From contig JBKPNX010000165.1 in NCBI GenBank assembly GCA_046732855.1, positions 1 through 34,369 on the forward strand: a DNA stretch of 34,369 nt, read 5' to 3'. Of this stretch, positions 8,421-16,143 are shown one piece after another. This DNA is from JBKPNX01 sp046732855 (GTDB taxonomy: Bacteria; Pseudomonadota; Alphaproteobacteria; Geminicoccales; Geminicoccaceae). Position 1 is the first letter of the stretch, and each line of letters starts with the position of its first letter. A program made the translations under genes and the position numbers. The notes beneath the pieces are model-generated. The model did not search any database. It was not told the DNA's origin and saw only the letters and a list, made by a program, of their open reading frames with translations.

Positions 8421-9259
8421 ACCGGAGCGGGTCGGGGGAAGCACGCCTGCGGCTGCGGGCCGGCCTGTTCGCGCTGCTGCCGATCCTCGGCGCCGACCAG
8501 GCCGAGGTCGCCGTGCGCGAGGGCAATGCGCTTTACCGGTCGGGCCAGTACGAGGCGGCGTTGCGCGAATACGAGGCGGCGGCGCGGCAGCTGCCCGATT
8601 CGTCCGTGATCGAGTTTAACCGCGGCAACGCGCTGTTCAAGAACCGCGACCAGGAGCAGGCGCTCGATCGCTATCTGGCCGCGCTCGCGACCGACGATCC
8701 GGCGCTCGCCAGCCGTGCCAAGTACAACATCGGCGTGATCAAGTATCGCCAGGCGCTCGCCGCCGCGCAGCGCTACGAGGACGCGCTGAGCTTGGCGCAG
8801 GCGGCGATCGGCTATTTCCGGGACAGCCTCAGGCTCGATCCCGGCCATGCCGATGCGCGCTACAACCTCGAGCTGGCGTACCGCTTCCATTACCGCCTCG
8901 AGCAGGACCTGCTGCACGCCCAGCGCAATGCCGCGAGCCCGGAGGACAAGGCGTCGCTGCGGCGCGGCCAAGCGCTGTCCGACAAGATCAGGAACGAGGG
9001 CAGCGGCCAGCGCGACGCGCGCCCCGACCTGGACCGCCGCCCGCACGGCCAGCGCGCCAACGAGGTGCCCGAGAACTACTCGAACAACGAGGAGACCAGC
9101 AAGCCGCCGGAGATGGCGCGGCTGCCGGTCGCGATGAGCTCCGATGGCGCGCAGCAGCTGATGGAGCAGCTGCGCAAGCGGCTGGACGTCGCGCAGATCC
9201 GCCGCCTCGAGCAACGGCGCAAGCAGCTGCTGCAGGACAACGAGCCGACCCCCTGGTAG
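8417..9259 (+). CDS. BatC-like tetratricopeptide-repeat protein
   Basis: Third member of the Bat set, 280 residues. A short basic and hydrophobic N-terminus (about 11-25) could be a signal or anchor. TPR units follow from about residue 30: the first at A-VREGNALYRSGQYEAALREY, the second at VIEFNRGNALFKNRDQEQAL, and a further helical pair near 95-155 (ARYNLELAYR). The C-terminal third is charged, glutamine-rich and probably disordered before a final helical piece ending in PTPW, which resembles the WW/PW ends of BatC proteins. It starts within batB (ATGA overlap), so the three proteins are probably made together and form one complex. The TPR part would supply the protein-binding surface. Partner identity is inference. 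Confidence 0.82.
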   Translation: MNRSGSGEARLRLRAGLFALLPILGADQAEVAVREGNALYRSGQYEAALREYEAAARQLPDSSVIEFNRGNALFKNRDQEQALDRYLAALATDDPALASRAKYNIGVIKYRQALAAAQRYEDALSLAQAAIGYFRDSLRLDPGHADARYNLELAYRFHYRLEQDLLHAQRNAASPEDKASLRRGQALSDKIRNEGSGQRDARPDLDRRPHGQRANEVPENYSNNEETSKPPEMARLPVAMSSDGAQQLMEQLRKRLDVAQIRRLEQRRKQLLQDNEPTPW

Positions 9260-9649
9260 GGGTGGCTGCTTGCCGGGTCGGGGAACGCGCCGCGAGCTTG
9301 TTCGCGCACCGACGCATTAGCCCCTTCCGCGCCGACGCCCAGGATACGCAAGGCGAGCGCCGGCCGCGCACAGCGAAGCGCGACCCGACCGCCATGGTGC
9401 GTGACGCTTGCCGCCACCACTCGAGCCCGCGCGAACTGAGGCAGGGTGAGGTCCGTTGCGGCGCTTGCACCCGAGTCAAGGCGGCCGCGGTGGCCGCGTC
9501 TCAGTGCCCCGGCTCTCGCCTCGTCGCTCGACCGTCACAGTCTTAGACTATTGCAGCGCAGCCAGGGCCGGTCATGCTTCTACGGCGCTCGCCGTGGCTG
9601 GGCTGCCAGCCCGGAGGGCGCTGCAGTCCCTTGAGCAGGGCCGGACGAC
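9260..9649. other. Gene-free spacer after batC
   Basis: A 390-bp stretch between batC and the glucosyltransferase gene. Short ORFs on both strands lack ribosome-binding sites and recognisable sequence. I see no RNA gene or terminator with a T-tract. It may contain the promoter of the downstream gene. Confidence 0.45.
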
Positions 9650-10819
9650 ATGGATTTGCTCGCAGCTGTCGCGATGATCGGCTTGGCCCTGGCCGGCGCC
9701 AGCCAGGTCGGCAGCATCGCGCTGGCGCTGCGACGCACCGCCCCCAACAGGAGACGGCTTGGCCCGCGGCCGCCGGCGGGCGTATCGATCCTCCGCCCGG
9801 TGTGCGGGCTCGAGCACCGGATCGAGGAGACGCTCGCCGCGTCGTTCCGGATCGACCATCCGAGCTACGAGGTGATCTTCTGCGTCGCGGCCGCCGACGA
9901 CCCGGTCGTGCCGCTCGTACGGCGGCTGATCCAAGACCACCCCACGGTGCCGGCCCGGCTGCTCGTAGGCGACGGAGGCCGCGGCCCTAACCCCAAGCTC
10001 GACAACCTCATGAAGGGGTGGGCCGTCGCCGCCTACGACTGGGTCGTGTTCGCCGACAGCAACGTCCTGATCCCGCCCGACTATCTCGACCGGCTGTTCG
10101 CCCGCTGGAGCGACCGCTGCGCGGCGGTCTGCTCGCCGCCGGTCGGCGTCGACGTGCAAGGATGGGCGGCCGAGCTCGAGGCGGCGTTCCTGAACACATT
10201 CCAGGCGCGCTGGCAGCTCGCAAACGACGAGGTCGGCTTCGGCTTCGCTCAGGGCAAGACGATGCTGTTGCGGCGCAGCGATCTCGCTCGGGACGGCGGT
10301 CTCGCCGCGCTCACGACTGAGGTCGCCGAGGACTCGGCCGTGACCAAGCTCGCGCGCCGGCGCGGCCGCCAGGTCCGCGTCGTGGACCGGCCTTTTGCGC
10401 AGCCCCTGGGGCGGCGCAGCTTCGCCCGCGTGTGGCGGCGGCAGCTGCGCTGGGCGCGGCTGCGCCGGCTGTCGTTCCCGGGCTTCTTCTGGCTCGAGCT
10501 TCCGGCCGGCGGCGTGCTGCCCTGCCTGCTTGCGGCCTGGCTCGCGAGCACTGGCGTCCTGCCGTGGGCGGGGGTCGCGACGATGATGCTCGCCTGGTAC
10601 GGCGCCGAGGCGCTGCTCGCACGCGCGTTTGGGTGGCCGCTGCGCCTCCGCTCGCCGCTCTTCTGGATCGCACGCGACCTGCTGCTGCCGGTCCTTTGGG
10701 TCCGCGCCTGGACGCTCAAGGGTTACGATTGGCGCGGCAACACCGTCGCCGCCGGTCCGCCGGCAGCGGCCCCGGATGTTCGATCCGGCCTGCGTTTCCG
10801 CCTCTTGCGGCCGCGCTGA
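9650..10819 (+). CDS. Ceramide glucosyltransferase-like GT21 membrane glycosyltransferase
   Basis: Predicted to add a sugar from a UDP-sugar to a lipid, with ceramide the best-known acceptor in this family and hopanoid head groups another possibility (HpnI type). The 389-residue product begins with a membrane helix (3-27). It then shows the GT21 motifs: SILRPVCGLE at 46-55, the D1 site DD83-84, NPKLDNLMKG, the D2 site D136 in FADSNVLIP, the D3 site D228 in VAEDSAV, and RQLRW at 264-268, the (Q/R)xxRW element. Hydrophobic segments at about 285-310, 312-330 and 345-360 close the protein. It is a single gene; a strong hairpin follows four bases after the stop. No sphingolipid genes (serine palmitoyltransferase, acyl carrier) or hpn genes are in view, so the acceptor is uncertain. 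Confidence 0.85.
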   Translation: MDLLAAVAMIGLALAGASQVGSIALALRRTAPNRRRLGPRPPAGVSILRPVCGLEHRIEETLAASFRIDHPSYEVIFCVAAADDPVVPLVRRLIQDHPTVPARLLVGDGGRGPNPKLDNLMKGWAVAAYDWVVFADSNVLIPPDYLDRLFARWSDRCAAVCSPPVGVDVQGWAAELEAAFLNTFQARWQLANDEVGFGFAQGKTMLLRRSDLARDGGLAALTTEVAEDSAVTKLARRRGRQVRVVDRPFAQPLGRRSFARVWRRQLRWARLRRLSFPGFFWLELPAGGVLPCLLAAWLASTGVLPWAGVATMMLAWYGAEALLARAFGWPLRLRSPLFWIARDLLLPVLWVRAWTLKGYDWRGNTVAAGPPAAAPDVRSGLRFRLLRPR

Positions 10820-10822
10820 GGC

Positions 10823-10849
10823 TGGCGCCCGCGGCAACGACGGGCGCCA
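10823..10849 (+). terminator. Perfect hairpin just after the glucosyltransferase stop
   Basis: A 9-bp perfect stem (10823-10831 with 10841-10849) and a 9-nt loop start four bases after the TGA. There is no T-tract, so it is a terminator or mRNA-end structure only by position. The right arm runs into an AAGGAG ribosome-binding-site-like motif. Confidence 0.4.
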
Positions 10850-11088
10850 AGGAGAGGAAGAATGGCGGCAAGTCTCGACGGCAGGCTGGCGCGGCTGACT
10901 GCGAGCAACGCCTTGAGATCGACGCCCGCGCCGCCCAGCTGATCGCGGACGAGCTGACCCGTACGCGACCCGCGCCGCGCCCTCGCTCCCACGCAGGTCA
11001 TCGGGCCCGCACTCTCGGGCTCAAGCAGGACCGTGCGGCGCCTGGAAAGCGCAGCGAGGCTCAAAGGTCCGAGCGCCGTGCGGTTGCT

Positions 11089-12732
11089 TCAGCCCTGGCG
11101 CACGCCGGCGTCGCGGTCGACCTCCTCCTCCGGCTCGTACAGAAGCACCGCCCGCTCGGCGAGATCGCGGGCGGTGGTCAGGCCGTCGACCACCACAGCA
11201 TTGGCGCCGGCGTCGCGCAGGCGCTCCGCGCCGTCCCTGTCCGGCACACGCGCGAGGATGCGCAGCTGCGGATAGATCTGGCGGATCAGGCTGACCACGC
11301 GCTCGCCGCCGGTCGCGCTCGGCAACGCCACGATCACCAGGCGCGCCTGGCCGACGTGCGCGGCACGCAGCACGTCCGCGCGTGCGGCATTGCCGAAATA
11401 CACGGGCAGGCCGTGCGCCTGGCTGTCGCGCACGCGCTTGGAGTCGTAGTCCAGCGCCAGGACCGAAATGCCGAGGCCGACCAGATGGCGGGTGACCGCC
11501 ATGCCGACCTGACCGAAGCCGATCACCACCACGTGGTTGCGCACCTCTCCGGTCTGGGCGTCGAGATCGGACAATGAGGCGGCGGCGGGTCCCTCGATCT
11601 GGTTGAGCAGGCGGCCGCCCAGATTCGCCGCCACCGGCGTAACCGCCATGGTCAGCGCGACCGCGACCGCCAGGATTGGAACCGCCGGACCCGGGATCAG
11701 CCCGGTGCTGCCCGCGAGCGCGAGCAGGACGAAAGCGAACTCGCTGCCCTGGGCGAGCATGGCGCCGAGCTCGGCGGCCAGACGCGCGCCGAAACCGAAC
11801 GCGCGCGCGAGCGCGGTCAACAGCAGCCCCTTCAGCAGGATCAGGCCGACGGCGCTGAGCGCGATCGCGCCGAGGTGCTGGGTGGCGACGCCCACGTCGA
11901 CCGCCATGCCCACGGTCATGAAGAAGAAGCCGAGCAGCAGGCCGCGGATCGGGCCAATGTCGGCGGCGATCTGATGCCGATATTCGGTATCGGCGACCAT
12001 GAGTCCGGCGACGAAGGCGCCGAGCTCGAGCGACAGGCCGGCCTGCTCGGTGGCGAAGCTCGAGGCGAGCACGATCAAGAGCGCGGTCGCCGCGAACACC
12101 TCGTCGGCGGCGACCTCGGCGACGAAATGCAGCACCGGCCGGATCAGAAAGCGCGCGGTGAGCGCGACGACCAGCACCACCAGGACCGCCTTGCCGAGCG
12201 CCGCAAGAATGCCGAGCGCGAGGGCGCCGCCGGCCTGCTCGAGCGCGCCGACCAGGACCAGAAGCGGCCCGACCGCAACGTCCTGCACCAGAAGGATCGC
12301 GATCGCGACGCGGCCGAGCTGGGTCAGCGTGCGGCCCAGATCGCGCAGGACTTGGAGGACCACCGCGGTCGAGGACAGCGCGAGCGCGCCGCCGACGATG
12401 AGCGCGCCGCCGGCGCCCAGCCCGACCAGGCCCGCCACGACGGCGATCCCGGCCGCGGTCACCACGAGCTGCGCGAGCGCCAGTCCGTACACCCGAACGC
12501 CGAACAGGCGCAGCCGCTCGAGCTTCAGCTCCAGGCCGAGATTGAACAGCAGGAACACGACGCCGAGCTCGGCCAGCACCTGCACCGAATCGAGGTCGCG
12601 GATGACGCCGAGGCCGGATGGACCGATCGCCGCGCCGCCGATCAGGAAGCCGAGCACCGTGCCGAGCTGGAGCCGGGCGAACACTGCGGCAAACGCGATG
12701 AAAGCAAGCAGCACGATGATGGTCTGCGACAC
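11089..12732 (-). CDS. Kef-type monovalent cation:proton antiporter (CPA2) with RCK/TrkA-N domain
   Basis: Predicted inner-membrane K+ (or Na+)/H+ antiporter that releases potassium and protects against electrophiles or pH stress. About 12 hydrophobic segments fill residues 1-365, with the CPA2 helices LGTVLGFLIGGAAIGP and FLLFNLGLEL near the N-terminus and LSSTAVVLQVL and LLVQDVAVGP in the core. The cytosolic RCK N domain starts near residue 395 with the dinucleotide motif GFGQVG and has the partner residue Asp ~25 later. The C-terminal end is short, without an RCK_C domain. I chose the GTG at 12732 because the first helix then begins at once, as in homologues; an ATG at 12789 or TTG at 12804 would add a polar extension. 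KefB and KefC cannot be told apart, and no KefF/KefG ancillary gene is adjacent. Confidence 0.88.
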   Translation of the reverse strand: MSQTIIVLLAFIAFAAVFARLQLGTVLGFLIGGAAIGPSGLGVIRDLDSVQVLAELGVVFLLFNLGLELKLERLRLFGVRVYGLALAQLVVTAAGIAVVAGLVGLGAGGALIVGGALALSSTAVVLQVLRDLGRTLTQLGRVAIAILLVQDVAVGPLLVLVGALEQAGGALALGILAALGKAVLVVLVVALTARFLIRPVLHFVAEVAADEVFAATALLIVLASSFATEQAGLSLELGAFVAGLMVADTEYRHQIAADIGPIRGLLLGFFFMTVGMAVDVGVATQHLGAIALSAVGLILLKGLLLTALARAFGFGARLAAELGAMLAQGSEFAFVLLALAGSTGLIPGPAVPILAVAVALTMAVTPVAANLGGRLLNQIEGPAAASLSDLDAQTGEVRNHVVVIGFGQVGMAVTRHLVGLGISVLALDYDSKRVRDSQAHGLPVYFGNAARADVLRAAHVGQARLVIVALPSATGGERVVSLIRQIYPQLRILARVPDRDGAERLRDAGANAVVVDGLTTARDLAERAVLLYEPEEEVDRDAGVRQG

Positions 12733-12908
12733 GGCCGGATGATCTCGATGCGCTTCTCTCGCACCCGTAACCGGCGCGGCGCGTTTCATCAACCAGAGCA
12801 GCAACGACGGGCCGAATTTGGCAGCGTCGAACCGGCCCAGTCCGCCGTGGCGGCGGCCCGGGACAGTCGCTAGAATCGGGCGCGACCATGGCAGGGGGAG
12901 GACTGGCG

Positions 12909-13598
12909 ATGCAACTGACCTGGCTCGGCCATTCGGCCTTTCATCTGGACATTGCCGGCAAGAGCGTGCTGATCGACCCGTTCTGGACCGGCAATCCGAA
13001 GCACCCCGCGGGCTTCGAGGAGCGGCTCAACCGCGCCGATTTCATCGTCCTGACCCATGGCCACTCGGACCATCTCGGCGACAGCGCCCGCCTGGCCAAG
13101 AAATACGGCGCCACGGTCGTAGCGATCTTCGAGATCGTCGCGTATCTCGGCGGGCAAGGCGTGGAGCGGGCCGAGCCCATGAACATCGGCGGCACGGTCC
13201 AGCGTGAGGGCCTGTCGTTCACCATGGTCAACGCGCTGCACAGCTCGGCGATCATTGAGGACGGCAAGCCGGTCACCATGGGTGATCCGGCCGGCTTCGT
13301 GATCAAGGGCGAGGGCAGGAGCGTCTACCACGCCGGCGACACCGAGATCTTCTCCGACATGGCGCTGATCCAGCGTATCCATCAGCCCAAGATCGGACTG
13401 ATCCCGATCGGCGATCGCTTCACCATGGGCACGGAGACCGCGGCGATCGCGTGCAACGAGTTCCTGGATCTCGAGGTGATCGTGCCGATTCACTGGGGCA
13501 CGTTCGACCTCTTGAGCGGCGACCCGCACACCTTCAAGTCGCTGGTCAGGCGCGGCCGGGTCGAGATCCCCGAGCCGGGCCGGCCACTCGCCCTGTAA
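12909..13598 (+). CDS. UPF0173 family metal-dependent hydrolase (UlaG-like metallo-beta-lactamase fold)
   Basis: Small cytoplasmic metallo-hydrolase of 229 residues. The zinc or manganese site motif is T-H50-G-H52-S-D54-H55, with further ligands expected at His in NALHSSA and Asp in YHAGDTE, and a final His in PIHWGTFD. LTWLGHSAFHL at the start is the hallmark of the UPF0173 group. I prefer the ATG at 12909, eight bases after a strong GGGGGAGGA, to the ATG at 12888. The gene diverges from the Kef antiporter; the interval between them should carry both promoters. The substrate of the family is unknown apart from relatives such as UlaG (L-ascorbate-6-phosphate lactonase). A diverged 46-bp tandem duplication follows the stop codon. 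Confidence 0.9.
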   Translation: MQLTWLGHSAFHLDIAGKSVLIDPFWTGNPKHPAGFEERLNRADFIVLTHGHSDHLGDSARLAKKYGATVVAIFEIVAYLGGQGVERAEPMNIGGTVQREGLSFTMVNALHSSAIIEDGKPVTMGDPAGFVIKGEGRSVYHAGDTEIFSDMALIQRIHQPKIGLIPIGDRFTMGTETAAIACNEFLDLEVIVPIHWGTFDLLSGDPHTFKSLVRRGRVEIPEPGRPLAL

Positions 13599-13600
13599 AA

Positions 13601-13696
13601 GGACGCTCCCGCGCGTTGCGGCGCCCCAGTCTCGTCGGGGTTCCCGGGACGCTCCCGCGCGTTACGGCGCCGCAGTCCGGCCCGTCGAGATACCCG
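13601..13696. repeat. Diverged 46-bp tandem duplication downstream of the hydrolase
   Basis: Two adjacent units start at 13601 and 13647. Their first 26 bases (GGACGCTCCCGCGCGTT...) differ at one position and both continue to CAGT; the second halves have drifted. The first unit begins three bases after the stop codon. It does not form a clean terminator hairpin. Confidence 0.65.
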
Positions 13697-13889
13697 GCGC
13701 GGGCGCGAGCCTGGGGGCGCGCCGGCGCGGCGTCGACGGGGTGACGCCCCTTTGGGCTGTCTTAGAAGCGAAGCCGCGGCTGAAACTTTGCCAGCGCGCG
13801 ACGATCGACTAGTTTGGTGCCAGTGATGGGGAGAGCGAGGCGGCATCAGGAGCACGAGATCCTGACTCGTCGACCGCCCTTCGTGTCAC

Positions 13890-13908
13890 CCCCCGGCTCG
13901 ACCGGGGG
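13890..13908. repeat. Palindromic intergenic repeat (REP-like hairpin)
   Basis: CCCCCGG-CTCGA-CCGGGGG forms a perfect 7-bp stem with a 5-nt loop, followed by TCCAGTCTGGAT. The string around it (GTCACCCCC...GGGGGTCCAG) resembles a repeat scattered between genes in many alphaproteobacteria. Whether other copies exist in this genome cannot be seen here. Confidence 0.55.
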
Positions 13909-13989
13909 TCCAGTCTGGATGCCCCAGTCAGAGCCGGAGCATGGCAGAGCATACGCACCGGCTCATGCGCGCGACTTGACGGGGTGGGT

Positions 13990-14421
13990 ATGAGGCAACG
14001 GCCGACGCTGCGCGAGGCCCGGCGCCAAGCGGGTGGCTTCGAGAAGGTGCGCGAGGCGCACCAGACCGAGCTCGCCGAGGACTACGTCGAGCTGATCGCC
14101 GATCTGATCGCGGCGCACGGCGAGGCGCGCGCGGTCGACCTCGCCCGCCGCCTCGGGGTGACCCACGCCACGGTCAACAAGACGGTGCAGCGGCTCATGC
14201 GCGAGGGGCTGGTCGAGAGCCGGCCGTACCGCGCGATCTTTCTCACCACCGACGGGCAGGCACTGGCGGATCGCGCCCGCGCGCGCCATTCGCTCGTGCG
14301 CGACTTCCTGATCGCGCTCGGCGTCGACCCCGAGACCGCCGAGAGCGACGCCGAGGGCATCGAGCATCACGTCAGCCCCAAGACGCTCGCCGCGTTCCGC
14401 CGCTTCCTCGACCGCAGCTGA
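13990..14421 (+). CDS. mntR: Manganese-responsive transcriptional regulator MntR (DtxR family)
   Basis: DNA-binding repressor that senses Mn2+ and shuts off manganese uptake. The 143-residue protein has a winged helix-turn-helix (about 35-90; LARRLGVTHATVNKTVQRLMREG) and a dimerisation/metal domain. By alignment in my head to Bacillus MntR, all metal ligands are kept: Asp31 and Glu34 (EDYVE), His100 (RARHS), Glu122, Glu125 and His126 (EGIEHH). The length agrees with the proteobacterial short MntR, which lacks an SH3 domain. I chose the ATG at 13990, preceded five bases earlier by GGGG; a GTG lies two codons upstream. No mntH, mntP or mntABC gene is next to it, so its targets are elsewhere. 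Identity is strong; iron-sensing IdeR-like proteins are longer. Confidence 0.92.
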   Translation: MRQRPTLREARRQAGGFEKVREAHQTELAEDYVELIADLIAAHGEARAVDLARRLGVTHATVNKTVQRLMREGLVESRPYRAIFLTTDGQALADRARARHSLVRDFLIALGVDPETAESDAEGIEHHVSPKTLAAFRRFLDRS

Positions 14422-14766
14422 TCGGATGGCGGCTCCTCGACCGCGGCGGAGCGCCCGAACGGCTGCGGCCCACGCGCCCGTCATTGCGAGCGCAGCGAAG
14501 CGATCCAGCACGTAGGTTGGGTGATGCCGCAGGCGAAACCCAACAGCTCGAGCCCGCCGAAAGGCTCCGCTGTCCTGTAGCTCCGACAGGCGCGTCAAAG
14601 CATCGATGCTTGGTGCGAGGCTCTTCGGCTGCGGCGTCCTGCTTGGCCGCGGTGAAGTCACGCGGCCCGCCCTCTTGCCGACGCGCCCGAGGCTATCGAC
14701 ATGCCAGGCTCGCGGCGGAAGTTGCGGACGTGCTACGCCTCCCCCAGAGGAGCCTGAACCAGCGCC
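14422..14766. other. Spacer with two intergenic repeat motifs between mntR and glcF
   Basis: 345 bp without a credible gene. The left half holds two hairpin-type repeats (14480-14544). The right half should carry the glcF promoter; only a GAGGAG motif at about 14746-14752, 14 bases before the ATG, hints at a distant ribosome-binding site. Confidence 0.5.
14480..14544. repeat. Pair of widespread-type intergenic repeat motifs
   Basis: First motif: GTCATTGCGAGCGCAGCGAA followed by GCGATCCAG, a string of a kind often seen between proteobacterial genes. Second motif: GTTGGGT (14516-14522) and its exact complement ACCCAAC (14538-14544) around GCCGCAGGC, a stem-loop. A degenerate relative of the first, inverted, lies near 17531-17570. 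Confidence 0.6.
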
Positions 14767-16143
14767 ATGCAGACCACCTTCTCGCTCGCCCAGCTGGCCG
14801 ACCCCGACGTGCGCGAGTCGGAGAAGATTCTGCGCGCCTGCGTGCACTGCGGCTTCTGCACCGCGACCTGCCCGACCTACGTGCTGCTCGGCGACGAGCT
14901 CGACAGCCCGCGCGGCCGCATTTACCTGATCAAGGACATGCTCGAGAACGCCAAGCCGGCGTCCGCGCGCGTGGTCACCCACATCGACCGCTGCCTGTCC
15001 TGCCTCGCCTGCATGACGACGTGCCCCTCCGGCGTGCACTACATGCACCTGGTCGACCACGCCCGACGCTACATCGAAGAGACCTACACGCGTCCCTGGC
15101 CGGACCGGCTGCTGCGCGCCCTGCTCGCCGGGGTGCTGCCGCGGCCTTGGCTGTTCCGGTGGGCACTGCGCGCCGCCGCGCTCGGCCGCCCTTTGCGTCG
15201 CCTTCTGCCGGGGCGCCTGGCCGGCATGCTCGCGCTCGCGCCTGCGCACCTGCCGGCGCTGTCCGCGGTCGATGCGCCGCAGGTGTTCGCCGCGGAGGGC
15301 GAACGGCGCGCGCGCGTCGCGCTGCTGTCGGGTTGCGCGCAGCAGGTGCTGGCGCCGCAGATCAACGAGGCGACGATCCGCCTCCTGACCCGCCACGGGG
15401 TCGAGGTGGTCGTCGCCGAAGGCGCCGGCTGTTGTGGGGCGCTGGTCCATCACATGGGCCGCGAGGCGGCTGCGCTCGCCGCCGCCAGGGCCAACATCGA
15501 CGCCTGGGAGCGGGAGCGCGCCGCGGCCGGCCTCGATGCCGTGGTCATCAACGCGTCCGGCTGCGGCACCACGGTCAAGGACTACGGCTTCATGCTGCGC
15601 GAGGACCCGGTCTACGCGGAGAAGGCGGCGCGGATTGCGGCGCTCGCGCAAGACGTCACCGAGCTGCTCGAAGAGCTCGGCCTGCTGCCGCCGGTGCGCG
15701 CGAGCGATCTGGTCGCGGCCTACCACTCCGCCTGCTCGCTGCAGCACGGCCAGCGGATCACGGCCCAGCCGAAGGAGCTGCTGCGCGCGGCCGGCTTCAC
15801 GGTCAGGGACATCCCCGAAGGCCACATCTGCTGTGGCTCCGCGGGCACCTACAACCTGCTCCAGCCCGCGCTCGCCGGGCAACTGCGCGAGCGCAAGCTG
15901 GCCAACATCGCGCGCGTGCGCTCGGACGTGGTCGCGACCGGCAACATCGGCTGCATGGTGCAGCTCGCGGGCGGCCCTGTCCCGGTCGTGCACACGGTGG
16001 AGCTGCTCGATTGGGCGACCGGCGGGCCTGCCCCCGCGGCACTCGCTGCGCTGCCACGAGCGCGCGACCTGCTGAGCGGGCATGGCAGCGGATCGCCATC
16101 CGAAGGGAGCTCCGCGTCCCGTGAAGCCTGCGTTCTGAATTGA
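14767..16143 (+). CDS. glcF: Glycolate oxidase iron-sulfur subunit GlcF
   Basis: Fe-S subunit of the GlcDEF complex, which oxidises glycolate to glyoxylate and passes electrons to the quinone pool at the inner membrane. The 458-residue product has two [4Fe-4S] motifs: C25-x2-C28-x2-C31-x3-C35-P and C76-x2-C79-x2-C82-x3-C86-P. Two CCG domains follow, marked by GAGCCGALVHHMGR and by GHICCGSAGTYNLLQP. The family core ends near residue 425; the last ~30 residues are a Ser/Gly-rich tail that looks unconserved. No glcD or glcE lies beside it, which is unusual since these normally form an operon. A related (Fe-S)-binding lactate or glycerol-phosphate oxidase subunit is possible, but the overall pattern is closest to GlcF. 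Confidence 0.9.
   Translation: MQTTFSLAQLADPDVRESEKILRACVHCGFCTATCPTYVLLGDELDSPRGRIYLIKDMLENAKPASARVVTHIDRCLSCLACMTTCPSGVHYMHLVDHARRYIEETYTRPWPDRLLRALLAGVLPRPWLFRWALRAAALGRPLRRLLPGRLAGMLALAPAHLPALSAVDAPQVFAAEGERRARVALLSGCAQQVLAPQINEATIRLLTRHGVEVVVAEGAGCCGALVHHMGREAAALAAARANIDAWERERAAAGLDAVVINASGCGTTVKDYGFMLREDPVYAEKAARIAALAQDVTELLEELGLLPPVRASDLVAAYHSACSLQHGQRITAQPKELLRAAGFTVRDIPEGHICCGSAGTYNLLQPALAGQLRERKLANIARVRSDVVATGNIGCMVQLAGGPVPVVHTVELLDWATGGPAPAALAALPRARDLLSGHGSGSPSEGSSASREACVLN

Larger units (their letters stand above)
13599..13989. other. Repeat-bearing spacer before mntR
   Basis: This 391-bp interval has no credible gene. It holds the 46-bp tandem duplication at its left end and a perfect GC hairpin repeat near 13890. 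The region between reads AT-richer in places (around 13750-13830) and may carry the mntR promoter, but I cannot name one. Confidence 0.5.

Noticed and set aside
11021..12889. Second minus-strand frame of 622 codons over the Kef antiporter
   Set aside because: Arg/Gly/Ala-rich shadow of the antiporter frame, without membrane helices.
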